This document shows, one piece after another, positions 1 through 8,350 of a DNA stretch of 64,000 nt. A program made the position numbers and the translations under genes. The notes below the pieces were generated by a model. The model was not told the DNA's origin and searched no databases. It saw only the letters and a list, made by a program, of their open reading frames with translations. The stretch comes from Autumnicola patrickiae (lineage in GTDB: Bacteria; Bacteroidota; Bacteroidia; Flavobacteriales; Flavobacteriaceae): the NCBI RefSeq assembly GCF_031846525.1, contig NZ_JAVRHM010000010.1:97272-161271 (forward strand). The letters run 5' to 3'. Every line of letters begins with the position of its first letter. The first letter of the stretch is position 1.

Positions 1-144
1 GAAGAAGAGAATAGGACTCCGCACTCTAAAACATTATGTAAAACAGAACTCTTTAAATTCTAATCCGTCCTAAGGAAAAGCTAAGTTTTTGCTATGGTCT
101 TATTTCCTGATTATCTTAAAGTTGAAACAAAAAAGAGAAAAATT

Positions 145-249
145 ATGCTACACAAAATAGATTTAGGAAGCGAAAATGTGGGCGGATTTATATGGGAAGG
201 AGATTTCGATACATATTTTTACATTCTTTCAATTCTTCGGGTATATTAG
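145..249 (+). pseudogene. Possible N-terminal remnant of a SpoIIAA/STAS-like protein
   Basis: A short open frame of 34 codons starts with ATG and ends in TAG. The first 22 residues (MLHKIDLGSENVGGFIWEGD then FD) look like the first two strands of small SpoIIAA-like (STAS-fold) proteins, which often start with a Lys/Ile-rich strand, a Gly-Ser-Glu-Asn turn and a second strand. The frame then runs into AT-rich non-coding sequence and stops, so only about a quarter of such a protein is present. The rest of 1-528 shows no other coding signal. A weak hairpin at 489-501 followed by a T-run on the minus strand could terminate the lipoprotein gene that ends at 529. The family assignment is from memory of the pattern and is uncertain. 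Confidence 0.3.
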
Positions 250-315
250 ATAATCAGTAATAAAATGTAGAGTTCTCGATAGAAAAAACCAAAATTATCA
301 AAACATTTAATTGAA

Positions 316-347
<32 letters not shown>

Positions 348-528
348 TTCTACCCTCATGATTCCATTCAAATGTGTTTACTGCCCTCTTCTTATAAATC
401 CTGTGCCCTGGCCAGATTTTATATCCGTTATAAAGGTCACGACTCTAAAATTTTAAAACCTCGGTACGACGAGTGAATCGAATTAAAAAGCTTTTCAAGC
501 TGACACCAAGATTTGCAGTTTTCACATT

Positions 529-1047
529 CTATTCATTCTCTTCCTTCAGTGGTTTTGCTTCACCCCTGTAACTAATAGCATCTCGTTGAGAACTATTGAG
601 CGAGGTTTCTGCATTTCCATTGGAATGAAGATTTATATAAAATTTTAAATTTTCAGTTCCTGCGGTAGCTTCAAACTGTATCCTGATATTCCTGTTCTGC
701 TGATTTTCTATTATTTCAAGTTTTTCTGTAGGTCCATCATACTCTATTCCGCCGCCTTCACCGTATCCGCCACCGGACTGGCGTTCTCCGAAGTACGGAA
801 GGAAAAGATCTACATTGTCTCCTTTAAAACGGATATAATTGGGATTTCCAATTAAGTTTATTCTTCCACCCCTTAGTGGAATTGCCCATTGGTTCTCAAT
901 CTCGAAACCGCTACCGTTTACCTGTTCTTTTAGCTCTTCATAACCTCTTAAGTCAGCATCCGTTGGTTGATTTCTACTACCGCCACAAGCCATTAATGTA
1001 ACGCACAGGATAAGCAGCAGATATCGAAATTTGGCTATTTTCTTCAT
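529..1047 (-). CDS. DUF4251-type lipoprotein
   Basis: This 172-residue protein starts with a lipoprotein signal peptide: two lysines, a hydrophobic core (YLLLILCVTLMA) and a lipobox Cys at residue 21. The mature part has the pattern of DUF4251, a Bacteroidota family of small envelope proteins: a short helical region, then beta strands with NQWAIPLRGGRINLIGNPNY, a Gly-rich turn (ERQSGGGYGEGGG) and a C-terminal strand. The function of DUF4251 is not known. The protein should be anchored in the inner or outer membrane. It is transcribed alone, away from the upstream gene. A weak hairpin just past its stop could end the transcript. Confidence 0.75.
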   Translation of the reverse strand: MKKIAKFRYLLLILCVTLMACGGSRNQPTDADLRGYEELKEQVNGSGFEIENQWAIPLRGGRINLIGNPNYIRFKGDNVDLFLPYFGERQSGGGYGEGGGIEYDGPTEKLEIIENQQNRNIRIQFEATAGTENLKFYINLHSNGNAETSLNSSQRDAISYRGEAKPLKEENE

Positions 1048-1523
1048 TTATATTTTTTCTAAAGTTCTTGTTGGGAGGCAAAAAATTTCTTTTACAAAAA
1101 GGTATTAAAATTTTTCCTTTTTTCCTTCGGCATAAGGTTGAAAATTGACATTTTTAATCCCGGTTTGGTATCTAATAATAAGTTCTCTGTTACTATAATT
1201 TTTAAGTGTATTAATTTAAAGTGAAACCTTCATTTTCTTAAGAATATAGGAAAAAGAATAGATTTCAACTAAGGAATTAGGTGAAATATAGTTAGTAACT
1301 GCTCTCGGGGAAGCATTGACTGAATTTTTCGAAGAAATTCAGACCCGATTTCCTTTCCGCTTTAACTATTTTTAAATCATATCTTTAAAATGGCAATTTT
1401 CGTACTTTAAGGCAGTCTCTTGTTTCTTCTAAAGCAATCATAAATCTTTCCAAAGAAACCCATAATTGGCTTGGTAGACTATCTGAAATTAATTTTCTTG
1501 TAGGTAAATAAAAATGAATATTT
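1048..1523. other. Non-coding gap with two copies of a dispersed palindromic motif
   Basis: No gene is visible in this 476-base AT-rich gap. It contains GAAAATTGACATTTTT at 1140-1155 and the exact 16-mer AAAATGGCAATTTTCG at 1387-1402 (CGAAAATTGCCATTTT on the minus strand), both members of the dispersed motif seen elsewhere in the window. A perfect 7-bp hairpin lies at 1321-1341 without a following T-run. Promoters for the two divergent flanking genes must lie here, but no exact TAnnTTTG box was found. Confidence 0.6.
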
Positions 1524-1823
1524 ATGGAAACTAATTTTGAATATGTTGGTATCCCAAAGAGTGAAGCTCTGGAGGAATACACCCAAAATAAACTGGATAA
1601 ACTGGAAGTAAAGTACGATTTTATTGTACGTGCTGAAGTCCATTTTAAAAAGCAGGAAAATGAAGATCCTAAAGGTTATATCTGTAATATTAAATTAAGT
1701 GTACCCGGGCCACAGATTTTCGCACAATCTAATGAAGAGTCTTATGAGGCAGCAGCGGCAGAATCTGTTCGTGATGTCGAAAAGCAGCTGAAAAAGCTGA
1801 AATCGAAGATGAGCACCAGATAG
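1524..1823 (+). CDS. Ribosome hibernation-promoting factor, HPF/RaiA family
   Basis: This 99-residue protein has the short HPF/RaiA (S30AE) fold: strand, helix EALEEYTQNKLDKLEVKYD, strand IVRAEVHFKK, strand YICNIKLSVPG, and a second helix EESYEAAAAESVRDVEKQL followed by a Lys-rich tail. These factors bind the 30S subunit and hold ribosomes inactive as dimers or monomers in stationary phase. The length fits short HPF and there is no C-terminal dimerisation domain. The ATG at 1524 gives a normal N terminus. An ATG at 1514 is out of frame. The gene is monocistronic and is followed 17 bases later by a strong terminator. Confidence 0.85.
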   Translation: METNFEYVGIPKSEALEEYTQNKLDKLEVKYDFIVRAEVHFKKQENEDPKGYICNIKLSVPGPQIFAQSNEESYEAAAAESVRDVEKQLKKLKSKMSTR

Positions 1824-1839
1824 CATCAATTATATGTAT

Positions 1840-1876
1840 AAAAAACCCTTCAGTTTAATTTCTGAAGGGTTTTTTC
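1840..1876. terminator. Bidirectional intrinsic terminator between the HPF and aconitase genes
   Basis: An A-run leads into CCCTTCAG, an 8-base AT-rich loop, then CTGAAGGG and a T-run. The stem is perfect and flanked by A6 on one side and T6 on the other, so it works for both convergent genes. Confidence 0.9.
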
Positions 1877-1892
1877 TTTTTAGTGCGGTCAT

Positions 1893-3929
1893 TTATTTTA
1901 TCTGTTGCCGCTCATTATCTGTAACCGTATTTTTATCTACAGCATGAACTTCTTCATTGGTTAGCTTCGATTTGAATTCATTTATAATACCTCCTTTTAA
2001 AAGGATTTCGATTTGCCGTTCACTCATCGTGTGTTTGGCTTCAAATTCCACAGGATCTTTGCTTTTATCAGCTTTTTGAATGCGGACTTTAATATTCTTC
2101 CGGTTCTTTACGCCTTCACGAAGATTTTTAAAGCTAATCATGTCGCCCTGTTCAATTTTTTCATAGTCGGCTATATCTATAAATTCCAGTGGTAAAATCC
2201 CGAAATTTACCAGGTTTTGCCATGCAATTCTGGCATAAGAATTTGCGATAACCGCTACCTGACCAAGATATTTTGGCGCCAGTGCCGCATGTTCCCGGCT
2301 GGAGCCCTGTGCGTAATTATCTTTAGCCACTACAATGTGACCTTTAAATTCTTCTTTGGCCTCCTGTGCCCTATCGTAGAAAGTCTTATCTATCACCGAA
2401 TAGGAGAATTTACTAATTTCGGGGAGGTTACTTCTAAATGGCAAAACTTCGGCTCCCGCACGTAGAATTTCGTCTGTAGAGACGTTGTCCCCCATCTTAA
2501 GTAAAACCGGAACATCTGCACTGTCTGCGAGCGGCTCGATTTCCGGAAGGGTTTTGATATTCGGACCTTTTTTAAGTTCAACTTTCTCTCCATCTTCTGC
2601 CGGCGGTACTAGCATATCTGTATTAATGATTTCCTTTTCCGGTTGTTCATATTTCGGATACGTCATTCCGAACATTTCTTCCAGATCACGCGGATCTGTA
2701 ATTTTTCCCGTCAAAGCTGAAGCTGCCGCGGTTTCGGGACTACATAAATGCACCTGGTCATCTTCGGTTCCCGATCTACTTGGGAAGTTTCGTGGCATTG
2801 TTCTTAAACTGATAGTACCGGAAGCCGGCGCCTGCCCCATTCCTATACAACCCATACATCCTGACTGGTGGAACCTTGCCCCTGCTGTGATTAGATTGGC
2901 AAAAGCTTTATTATCTATTAAATTCTGAATTACCTGACGTGATGTGGGATTTATATCAAAAGACACGTAATCCACAACGCTCTTATCTTTAACAATCGCA
3001 CCTGCTATCCAAAAATCCCTGATTCCCGGGTTTGCTGATGATCCTATCACCACCTGCCCAATTTCTTTTCCTGCCACTTCACTTACCGGCACAACGTTTC
3101 CGGGGCTTGTTGGTAATGCAATTAACGGTATTAAGTCGTCCAATACAATTTCGTCATGTAAATCGTATTCGCAGCCTTCATCTGGCAACAATTCTCTCCA
3201 GTCTTCTTCGCGATGTTGTGAACGTAAAAATCGTTTGGTCTCCTGGTCACTGGGGAAAACTGTTGTAGTTGCACCCAGTTCGGCTCCCATATTTGCAATT
3301 ACATGACGATCCATTGCACTTAAAGAGTCCAGGCCTTCGCCATAATATTCTATAACTTTTCCAACACCTCCTTTTACATCATACCTGCGCAACATTTCCA
3401 GAATTACATCTTTTGCGCTTACCCAATCTGGTAATTTTCCGGTGAGTTTCACTCCCATTACCTGTGGCATTTTAACAAAATAAGGTTGTCCTGCTATGGC
3501 CGCGGCCACATCAAGACCTCCGGTACCTATCGCAAGCATTCCCAAAGATCCGGCAGACGGAGTGTGACTATCAGATCCTACCATGGTTTTTCCAGGCTTC
3601 CCAAAACGTTCCATGTGTACCGGGTGGCTCACTCCGTTACCCGGACGGCTATACCACAATCCAAATTTTCGTGACGCCGAAAGTAAAAAAGCATGATCAT
3701 CTGCATTTTTAAAATCTGTCTGTAACAGGTTATGATCTACATACTGAACAGCGACTTCGGTTTTTGCTTTTTTCAGGCCCATAGCTTCAAGCTCTAGTTG
3801 TACCAGTGTACCCGTAGCATCCTGAAGTAGTGCCTGGTCTATTTTGATCCCGATTTCTTTACCCGGGGTCATCTCCCCTTCCAGAAGATGCTCTTTGATT
3901 AATTTTTGAGTGACATTTAATTTCGACAT
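1893..3929 (-). CDS. Aconitate hydratase, short Aquifex-type
   Basis: This gene encodes an aconitase that converts citrate to isocitrate in the TCA cycle. It has the family blocks GSDSHTPSAG, the Fe-S block QSGCMGCIG, the RNFPSR motif, and a C-terminal swivel domain (DNVSTDEILRAG, then NYAQGSSREHAALAP with the catalytic SSREH). The size (678 residues) matches the short putative aconitases (Aquifex type), not the 750-900-residue enzymes. The start chosen is the ATG at 3927-3929, where SKLNVTQKLIKEHL matches the family. A longer frame reaches 3989 but its first 20 residues are unrelated. The position of the first cluster Cys (GSC in bovine aconitase) reads Gly-Ser-Ser here, with Ser298. Only C358 and C361 remain, so the [4Fe-4S] ligation is unusual. 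Confidence 0.88.
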   Translation of the reverse strand: MSKLNVTQKLIKEHLLEGEMTPGKEIGIKIDQALLQDATGTLVQLELEAMGLKKAKTEVAVQYVDHNLLQTDFKNADDHAFLLSASRKFGLWYSRPGNGVSHPVHMERFGKPGKTMVGSDSHTPSAGSLGMLAIGTGGLDVAAAIAGQPYFVKMPQVMGVKLTGKLPDWVSAKDVILEMLRRYDVKGGVGKVIEYYGEGLDSLSAMDRHVIANMGAELGATTTVFPSDQETKRFLRSQHREEDWRELLPDEGCEYDLHDEIVLDDLIPLIALPTSPGNVVPVSEVAGKEIGQVVIGSSANPGIRDFWIAGAIVKDKSVVDYVSFDINPTSRQVIQNLIDNKAFANLITAGARFHQSGCMGCIGMGQAPASGTISLRTMPRNFPSRSGTEDDQVHLCSPETAAASALTGKITDPRDLEEMFGMTYPKYEQPEKEIINTDMLVPPAEDGEKVELKKGPNIKTLPEIEPLADSADVPVLLKMGDNVSTDEILRAGAEVLPFRSNLPEISKFSYSVIDKTFYDRAQEAKEEFKGHIVVAKDNYAQGSSREHAALAPKYLGQVAVIANSYARIAWQNLVNFGILPLEFIDIADYEKIEQGDMISFKNLREGVKNRKNIKVRIQKADKSKDPVEFEAKHTMSERQIEILLKGGIINEFKSKLTNEEVHAVDKNTVTDNERQQIK

Positions 3930-4071
3930 AGTTGGATATTTTATCTTCAAATTATTAAAATAGAATTGGAAGTACATTCCATTTAACAATATCTTATATC
4001 TAAATGTAGAAGAAAAAAGTAATTTGTTCCGGAATTAGAAAGTTGAACCAAATTACCCAAAGAAAATATTT

Positions 4072-4662
4072 ATGGACATCATAATTAAACGCGCCCTTGT
4101 AGGAGGAGCAGTTTCTACACTGGTAATGGGTATTGGAACATTTATTTTAGGTGAAATTTCAGGATACAGAGCAATGGATATGCTGTCCACCTCGCTCTCG
4201 GGAATAAATATGTTATGTAATACTGTAATCCTGGCCTCTTCAACAATCCTGGCATTAATGCTTACTTTACTTAGTATAAGTAGGTCTGCAGATTCCCGGT
4301 TAACCAAAAAGCATTATAGAAATGTACTACATATCGCTAAATATGATACAATTCTTATTGTGGTAGCCACCATAACCTTCCTGATGTTGAATTTACCAAT
4401 TATAGAAAGTAATGAAGTGCCGGAAAACTGGTACGTAGCCATATATTATACAAGCCTGGGTATGGCCTCTGTGCTGGGCGGCGGATTAATTGCTATTGTT
4501 ACAATGCTTTATGGAACTATAGCAAGTATAATCCTTATAGTAGGGTTAAAAATTACTGATCATCCTCTTGTGGACCACGAGGAAGCCGAAGATGCAAAAG
4601 AAGAGCAGGAAAAACAGGAAGAAGAGAATAAAAAAGAAGAGAAAAGAGAGAGTACAAAATAA
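4072..4662 (+). CDS. Four-helix integral membrane protein of unknown function
   Basis: I do not recognise a characterised family. The 196-residue protein has four likely membrane segments (about residues 8-28, 46-68, 93-113 and 125-158, the last long enough to be two short helices). The C-terminal tail of about 30 residues (DAKEEQEKQEEENKKEEKRE) is extremely charged and probably coiled, on the cytosolic side. There is no signal peptide. It stands alone between a divergent aconitase gene and a convergent gene. Similar small proteins occur in marine Bacteroidota as conserved hypotheticals. Confidence 0.6.
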   Translation: MDIIIKRALVGGAVSTLVMGIGTFILGEISGYRAMDMLSTSLSGINMLCNTVILASSTILALMLTLLSISRSADSRLTKKHYRNVLHIAKYDTILIVVATITFLMLNLPIIESNEVPENWYVAIYYTSLGMASVLGGGLIAIVTMLYGTIASIILIVGLKITDHPLVDHEEAEDAKEEQEKQEEENKKEEKRESTK

Positions 4663-4783
4663 TAAGGGCCATTTGAAAATATATCTTGTCTACATCACTC
4701 ACGACTCTGTTACTGAGAACAAAATGATGAGTGAGCCAGGTTATACTTTGAAATGACCCCTACCTTTTATAAACTGTTGTTGA

Positions 4784-5500
4784 TTAACTCTTACCTAAAT
4801 TACCCAAAATGTCTATCTGTTGCCCTTCCTCAATATTAAATCCTGGCTTTCCTTTTCTTGGAAAAAGATAAGTAAACGGCTCGTTAAAGGCATTCCAGCT
4901 TTCGGCAAGACCATAATCATTATTTTTACTTTTATTTTCTGGTCGTTTAAAAGTATTTAAATCTGAATCATAATTAGATCCTACAGCATCCTCTCCCGGA
5001 AATAACATTCCGTCGTTAATTTCAGAATGTACCAATATAGATTCTCCGCCATTCCCCGGCAGATCAACAATTTTAAGGGCGAAATCTTTTAAAACTGTTC
5101 CTTTGGCAGTAATATCTTTTGTTTTAAAATCATCTTTAATATTGTTTCTTGGATGCGCAAAGATTGGAGCACCACCTGCATCCTCAGATAATGTAGCAAG
5201 ATCTGCATAGGCAGACTCTGCAACACTGTCACAGGTAAGCAAAATACCTTTTATTTTATAACCATCAGTTACTAATTTTTTAACGGCGTCTTTCGTAGAT
5301 TCTTCAACTACATCAATCAGGATCATATCCTGTCTGTTTATATGTCTAATTGCATATCCCTGGTTAAAAACACCATCTTTTTCTTTTCCTTTAATTATAA
5401 ATGTATCTGGAATAAGTTTAAGAAATTTTCCAGTTTCTCCTTGCTGAATAAATTCAGCAGACTGACTATTTAGTATCTCCATCTTATCAACAGTCTTCAT
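4784..5500 (-). CDS. Metallo-beta-lactamase-fold protein lacking metal ligands
   Basis: This 238-residue protein follows the layout of the metallo-beta-lactamase fold: an N-terminal strand pair with an Asp strand (MILIDVVEES), the strand GILLT where the HxHxDH motif should follow, a FAHP strand end, LPGNGGESILVH in place of the usual PGHTPGS, and MLFPGEDAVG in place of LFTGD. At the metal site the sequence reads Thr-Cys-Asp-Ser-Val-Ala-Glu (residues 89-95), so all the His ligands are missing. It is probably not a zinc hydrolase; a binding or structural role is possible. There is no signal peptide, so it should be cytosolic. It lies 76 bases downstream of the polyketide operon on the same strand and might be co-transcribed. 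Confidence 0.5.
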   Translation of the reverse strand: MKTVDKMEILNSQSAEFIQQGETGKFLKLIPDTFIIKGKEKDGVFNQGYAIRHINRQDMILIDVVEESTKDAVKKLVTDGYKIKGILLTCDSVAESAYADLATLSEDAGGAPIFAHPRNNIKDDFKTKDITAKGTVLKDFALKIVDLPGNGGESILVHSEINDGMLFPGEDAVGSNYDSDLNTFKRPENKSKNNDYGLAESWNAFNEPFTYLFPRKGKPGFNIEEGQQIDILGNLGKS

Positions 5501-5576
5501 ACGCTTTTTGATTTTTTAATTAGTACTTTCAATATACAACATCCACAGAGGTTTTACAAAGAGAATTTGGAAGGGT

Positions 5577-6164
5577 TTAACTGGTTTTTAGGAGAGAATT
5601 AACGGCAAATGCGTAAGCAGAATAATCGCCATGATGGGAGAGGGAAAAAGGCATATTATAATTTTTTCCATTGAAGAAGAGATGCGGAATGTATTTCTCG
5701 TCTTTCGCTATTACCAGATCCTCCGAGGATAATTTTGTTTGACTGGAAATTGCAAAAATCAGTTCCCGGTTTAGGTTTTTATGTTCTGTAATTAATTTCG
5801 TTTTTACTTCGGGATTTTCTGCGGAAGCCACACAGTGTATCACTTTTTCTGAAATATGAGCGGTAATGCAATAATGCCAATTATCGACCTCTACAACTCC
5901 TGAAGATGCCGAACCTTCTGAAGTATTTAAACTACACCCGAAGGATTTCGGATTAAATTTTCTGGGCAGGGAAAATCTTCTTTGATGCGCTTTGTAAGCA
6001 GCTTCCTTCATCGTCCAAAGGAGCCAGAAACATTGCTCCGGATTTTTGGAATGCTGCAATATTTCCTGCTCAGTTTCAGAAAATATTTTGGAATGAAGCC
6101 GGGGTCTCTTCCAGTTGCTTTCTTTGGCTGCCAGCTTCAGATCCACAATGTCGTTTCCGATCAT
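5577..6164 (-). CDS. 4'-phosphopantetheinyl transferase of the polyketide operon
   Basis: This 195-residue enzyme transfers phosphopantetheine from CoA to a serine on a carrier protein. The N terminus GNDIVDL (residues 3-9) matches AcpS-type metal binding (Asp8). WTMKEAAYKA (residues 50-59) is the W-x-x-KEA signature with Lys53 and Glu54. A C-terminal strand PFSLSHHGDYSAYAFA fits the family. The length is between AcpS (about 125) and Sfp (about 230), close to compact Sfp-like forms of secondary metabolism. Its start overlaps the stop of the ACP gene by 4 bases, so the ACP is its likely substrate. It is the last gene of the eight-gene operon. Confidence 0.85.
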   Translation of the reverse strand: MIGNDIVDLKLAAKESNWKRPRLHSKIFSETEQEILQHSKNPEQCFWLLWTMKEAAYKAHQRRFSLPRKFNPKSFGCSLNTSEGSASSGVVEVDNWHYCITAHISEKVIHCVASAENPEVKTKLITEHKNLNRELIFAISSQTKLSSEDLVIAKDEKYIPHLFFNGKNYNMPFSLSHHGDYSAYAFAVNSLLKTS

Positions 6165-6415
6165 TTTTCGGCCAATTTCCGTTCAATTATTTCCTTTGCA
6201 TCACCAACCGTTAGCATTCCGTCCATAGAATCATTATCAATTTCTATTTTGAATTCATCTTCCACATCCAGCACCACATCTACCAGGTTGGCAGAGTTAA
6301 TTTTAAGATCATTAATAAAATCTGTCTTTTCATTAAAATCTTCCAGCCCCTCCTTACGCTGTACATAAGGAGTAACAATGGTTTTTAGTTTTTCTATTAT
6401 TTCTTTATCTGTCAT
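6161..6415 (-). CDS. Acyl carrier protein of the polyketide operon
   Basis: This 84-residue acidic four-helix protein carries acyl chains on a phosphopantetheine arm. The attachment residue is Ser41 in LKINSANLVDVV. Standard carriers have Asp-Ser-Leu here, while this one has Asn-Ser-Ala, a divergence that probably makes it selective for its own partners. Helix II (ANLVDVVLDVEDEFKIEI) is normal. It is translationally coupled to the phosphopantetheinyl transferase and lies about 120 bases after the ketosynthase. It probably holds the starter chain for the type III synthase. Confidence 0.85.
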   Translation of the reverse strand: MTDKEIIEKLKTIVTPYVQRKEGLEDFNEKTDFINDLKINSANLVDVVLDVEDEFKIEIDNDSMDGMLTVGDAKEIIERKLAEK

Positions 6416-6538
6416 TATTACGGATCTTTATTTCTTATTGTTATTCTGTATTGTATAATGTCTATTGTAGACTGTAGGCTTGCAACTGAGAACCGACAAC
6501 TCTAAACCTCATTTTTTGAATTTTCTCCTTCTTATTTC

Positions 6539-7828
6539 TTACCTCGTACTTGGAGCAAATTTCCTGAAAATCACCACCGCATTCACATCTCCAAAACCAA
6601 AACTTGCCTTCGCAAGAACTTCTGTTTTCTTCTGAATCGTTTGCTCCGGAATTTTCTCACTGTCTATCAGTTCTAGAATTTCAGGATTAAGATCTTCGCA
6701 GTTTATATTCCCAAAAATATAATCATTTTTCAGCTGAAGCACACTCGCCACACACTCGATGCTTCCCGAAGCACTTAAACAATGTCCCACCATTCCCTTT
6801 AGCGAATTGATCACAGGAAAATTTTCTTTTTCACGTTTTAGCGCTTTTGTCCAGTTCAGGATTTCTACGGAATCTTTGGAGGTTGCTGTTAAATGTCCGT
6901 TTATAGCATCAACTTCCTGTGGGTCGATATTTGCCATTTTTAGGGCACCACTTATACAGCGTTGCACCGCCTCGTTATTGGCCGCAGTCATACTTCCGCC
7001 TGCACGTTGTCCGCCGCTGTTTACTTCTCCGCCTAAAACTTCGGCATAAATGTTTGCACCTCTTTCCAAAGCAGATTCCAGATCTTCCAGAACAAGGGCT
7101 CCGGCGCCGCTGCCGGGTACAAAACCTGCCGCCGTTGCGCTCATCGGGCGCGAAGCTTCTTCCGGACGATCATTATATTTTCCCGGTAAGATCCTCATGG
7201 CGTCAAAACCGCCCCAGATATATGGGCCGTCATCGCTACAGCTTCCCACCAGCATCCGTTTTGCTTTTCCTGCCTGGATCCGTTCAAATCCCATCAGCAA
7301 AGCTTCGGTTCCTGTTGTACATGCCGAAGAATTTGTGGTTACCTGGTTTCCGCAGCCTAAAATGCCTCCTAAATAGGCACTTATCCCGCTGGCCATGGTC
7401 TGAATTACGCTGGTACTCCCCAATCGACGGGTTTTTCCGGCGTCGATAAGATGAATTGCTTCTCTGAATTTATCCACACCTAAAATTCCGGTTCCGAAAA
7501 TAATTCCGGAATCCCAATCGGGAGTGTCTTCTTTAGAAATGCCAAGCCCTGCGTCTTTCCACGCATCTGTTCCCGAAATTACTCCGTAAACAATTCCGCT
7601 GCTGTTTAATCCGCGTAACTGTAACGGACTAAAATATTCCCTGATTTTTTCTTCTGAAATTTCCGGCTTCCCTCCTATCTGGCAACTGAAATTAAGTTCT
7701 TCTAGCTGTGGATGAAAAGTAATACCTGATTTGCCATTTCTAATCGCCGACTCAAAAGCCTCCACTCCCACTCCGTTTGGAGAGGCTACGCCCAGACCGG
7801 TTATGACTACTCTTCTTTTCAACCTCAA
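6539..7828 (-). CDS. Beta-ketoacyl-ACP synthase (FabF/KAS II type)
   Basis: This 429-residue ketosynthase extends acyl chains on the ACP with malonyl units. The catalytic triad is visible: Cys170 in TNSSACTTGTEAL, His312 in INGHLTATSKDS and His349 in KGMVGHCLSASG. These blocks are intact, so it should be a condensing enzyme rather than a chain-length factor. NGHLTAT departs from the more usual NxHGTxT block. Its place inside the type III polyketide operon, next to a dedicated ACP, dehydratase and reductase, indicates that it makes the special starter chain and is not the housekeeping FabF. There is a single ketosynthase and no partner chain-length factor. Confidence 0.88.
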   Translation of the reverse strand: MRLKRRVVITGLGVASPNGVGVEAFESAIRNGKSGITFHPQLEELNFSCQIGGKPEISEEKIREYFSPLQLRGLNSSGIVYGVISGTDAWKDAGLGISKEDTPDWDSGIIFGTGILGVDKFREAIHLIDAGKTRRLGSTSVIQTMASGISAYLGGILGCGNQVTTNSSACTTGTEALLMGFERIQAGKAKRMLVGSCSDDGPYIWGGFDAMRILPGKYNDRPEEASRPMSATAAGFVPGSGAGALVLEDLESALERGANIYAEVLGGEVNSGGQRAGGSMTAANNEAVQRCISGALKMANIDPQEVDAINGHLTATSKDSVEILNWTKALKREKENFPVINSLKGMVGHCLSASGSIECVASVLQLKNDYIFGNINCEDLNPEILELIDSEKIPEQTIQKKTEVLAKASFGFGDVNAVVIFRKFAPSTR

Positions 7829-7883
7829 TATATTATTTTGAATGATTAATTTTAAAATTTGAATTCCGAATTTTCACTACTCA

Positions 7884-8330
7884 CTACTCACTACTCACTT
7901 TCATCATCCCCGCAATTGTTCCTTTGCAAACCAGTTCATCTTCAGCATTAAACATCTCCACATCACATTTAAGTTTATTAAACCGGAAATATTTCTTCTG
8001 TGAAGCCACTTTCACTGTTTCTCCTGGAAAAACCGGTTTAAAAAATTCAACTTCCGAAGAACTGAGTGCTATTTGATGATTTTTAGCTTCAGAATGTTCT
8101 TTGTTCAGAAGAAAAATTCCGAAGCAAACGAGTCCGATCTGCGCCATACATTCGGTTAAAATCACTCCGGGAGTTACGGGATTGTCTTTAAAATGACCTT
8201 TATAAAAAAAGGATTCCGGCGGAAAAGTGTAGTACCCAAAAAGGCAATTTTCGTCCACCTGTGTAATATTGTCTACAAACAAAAACGGATCTGAATATGG
8301 CAGCTGGGAAAGAATTTTTTTTACGTCCAC
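7884..8330 (-). CDS. FabZ-like 3-hydroxyacyl-ACP dehydratase
   Basis: This 148-residue hotdog-fold protein removes water from 3-hydroxyacyl-ACP. It has YKGHFKDNPVTPGVILTE with catalytic His46, and the Glu60 in LTECMAQIG, so both catalytic residues are present. The start codon is an ATG; the frame begins MDVKKILSQLPYSDPFLFVD, which is the family N terminus. It sits between the ketosynthase and the reductase genes with short gaps and belongs to the same operon. It should supply the enoyl-ACP for the FabI-like reductase upstream. Confidence 0.85.
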   Translation of the reverse strand: MDVKKILSQLPYSDPFLFVDNITQVDENCLFGYYTFPPESFFYKGHFKDNPVTPGVILTECMAQIGLVCFGIFLLNKEHSEAKNHQIALSSSEVEFFKPVFPGETVKVASQKKYFRFNKLKCDVEMFNAEDELVCKGTIAGMMKVSSE

Positions 8331-8350
8331 AGAATTAAAGATAGAGGATT

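Noticed and set aside
1385..1582. A 65-codon frame on the minus strand over the start of the HPF gene
   Set aside because: It is antisense to a well-supported gene, has no recognisable motif and covers the dispersed palindrome.
2485..2928. A 147-codon frame on the plus strand inside the aconitase gene
   Set aside because: It mirrors the aconitase codons and has no homology-like pattern. Shadow frame.
6919..7449. Two plus-strand frames opposite the ketosynthase gene
   Set aside because: They overlap the ketosynthase on the other strand and the protein text is unstructured (Leu/Pro/Arg-rich). Shadow frames.
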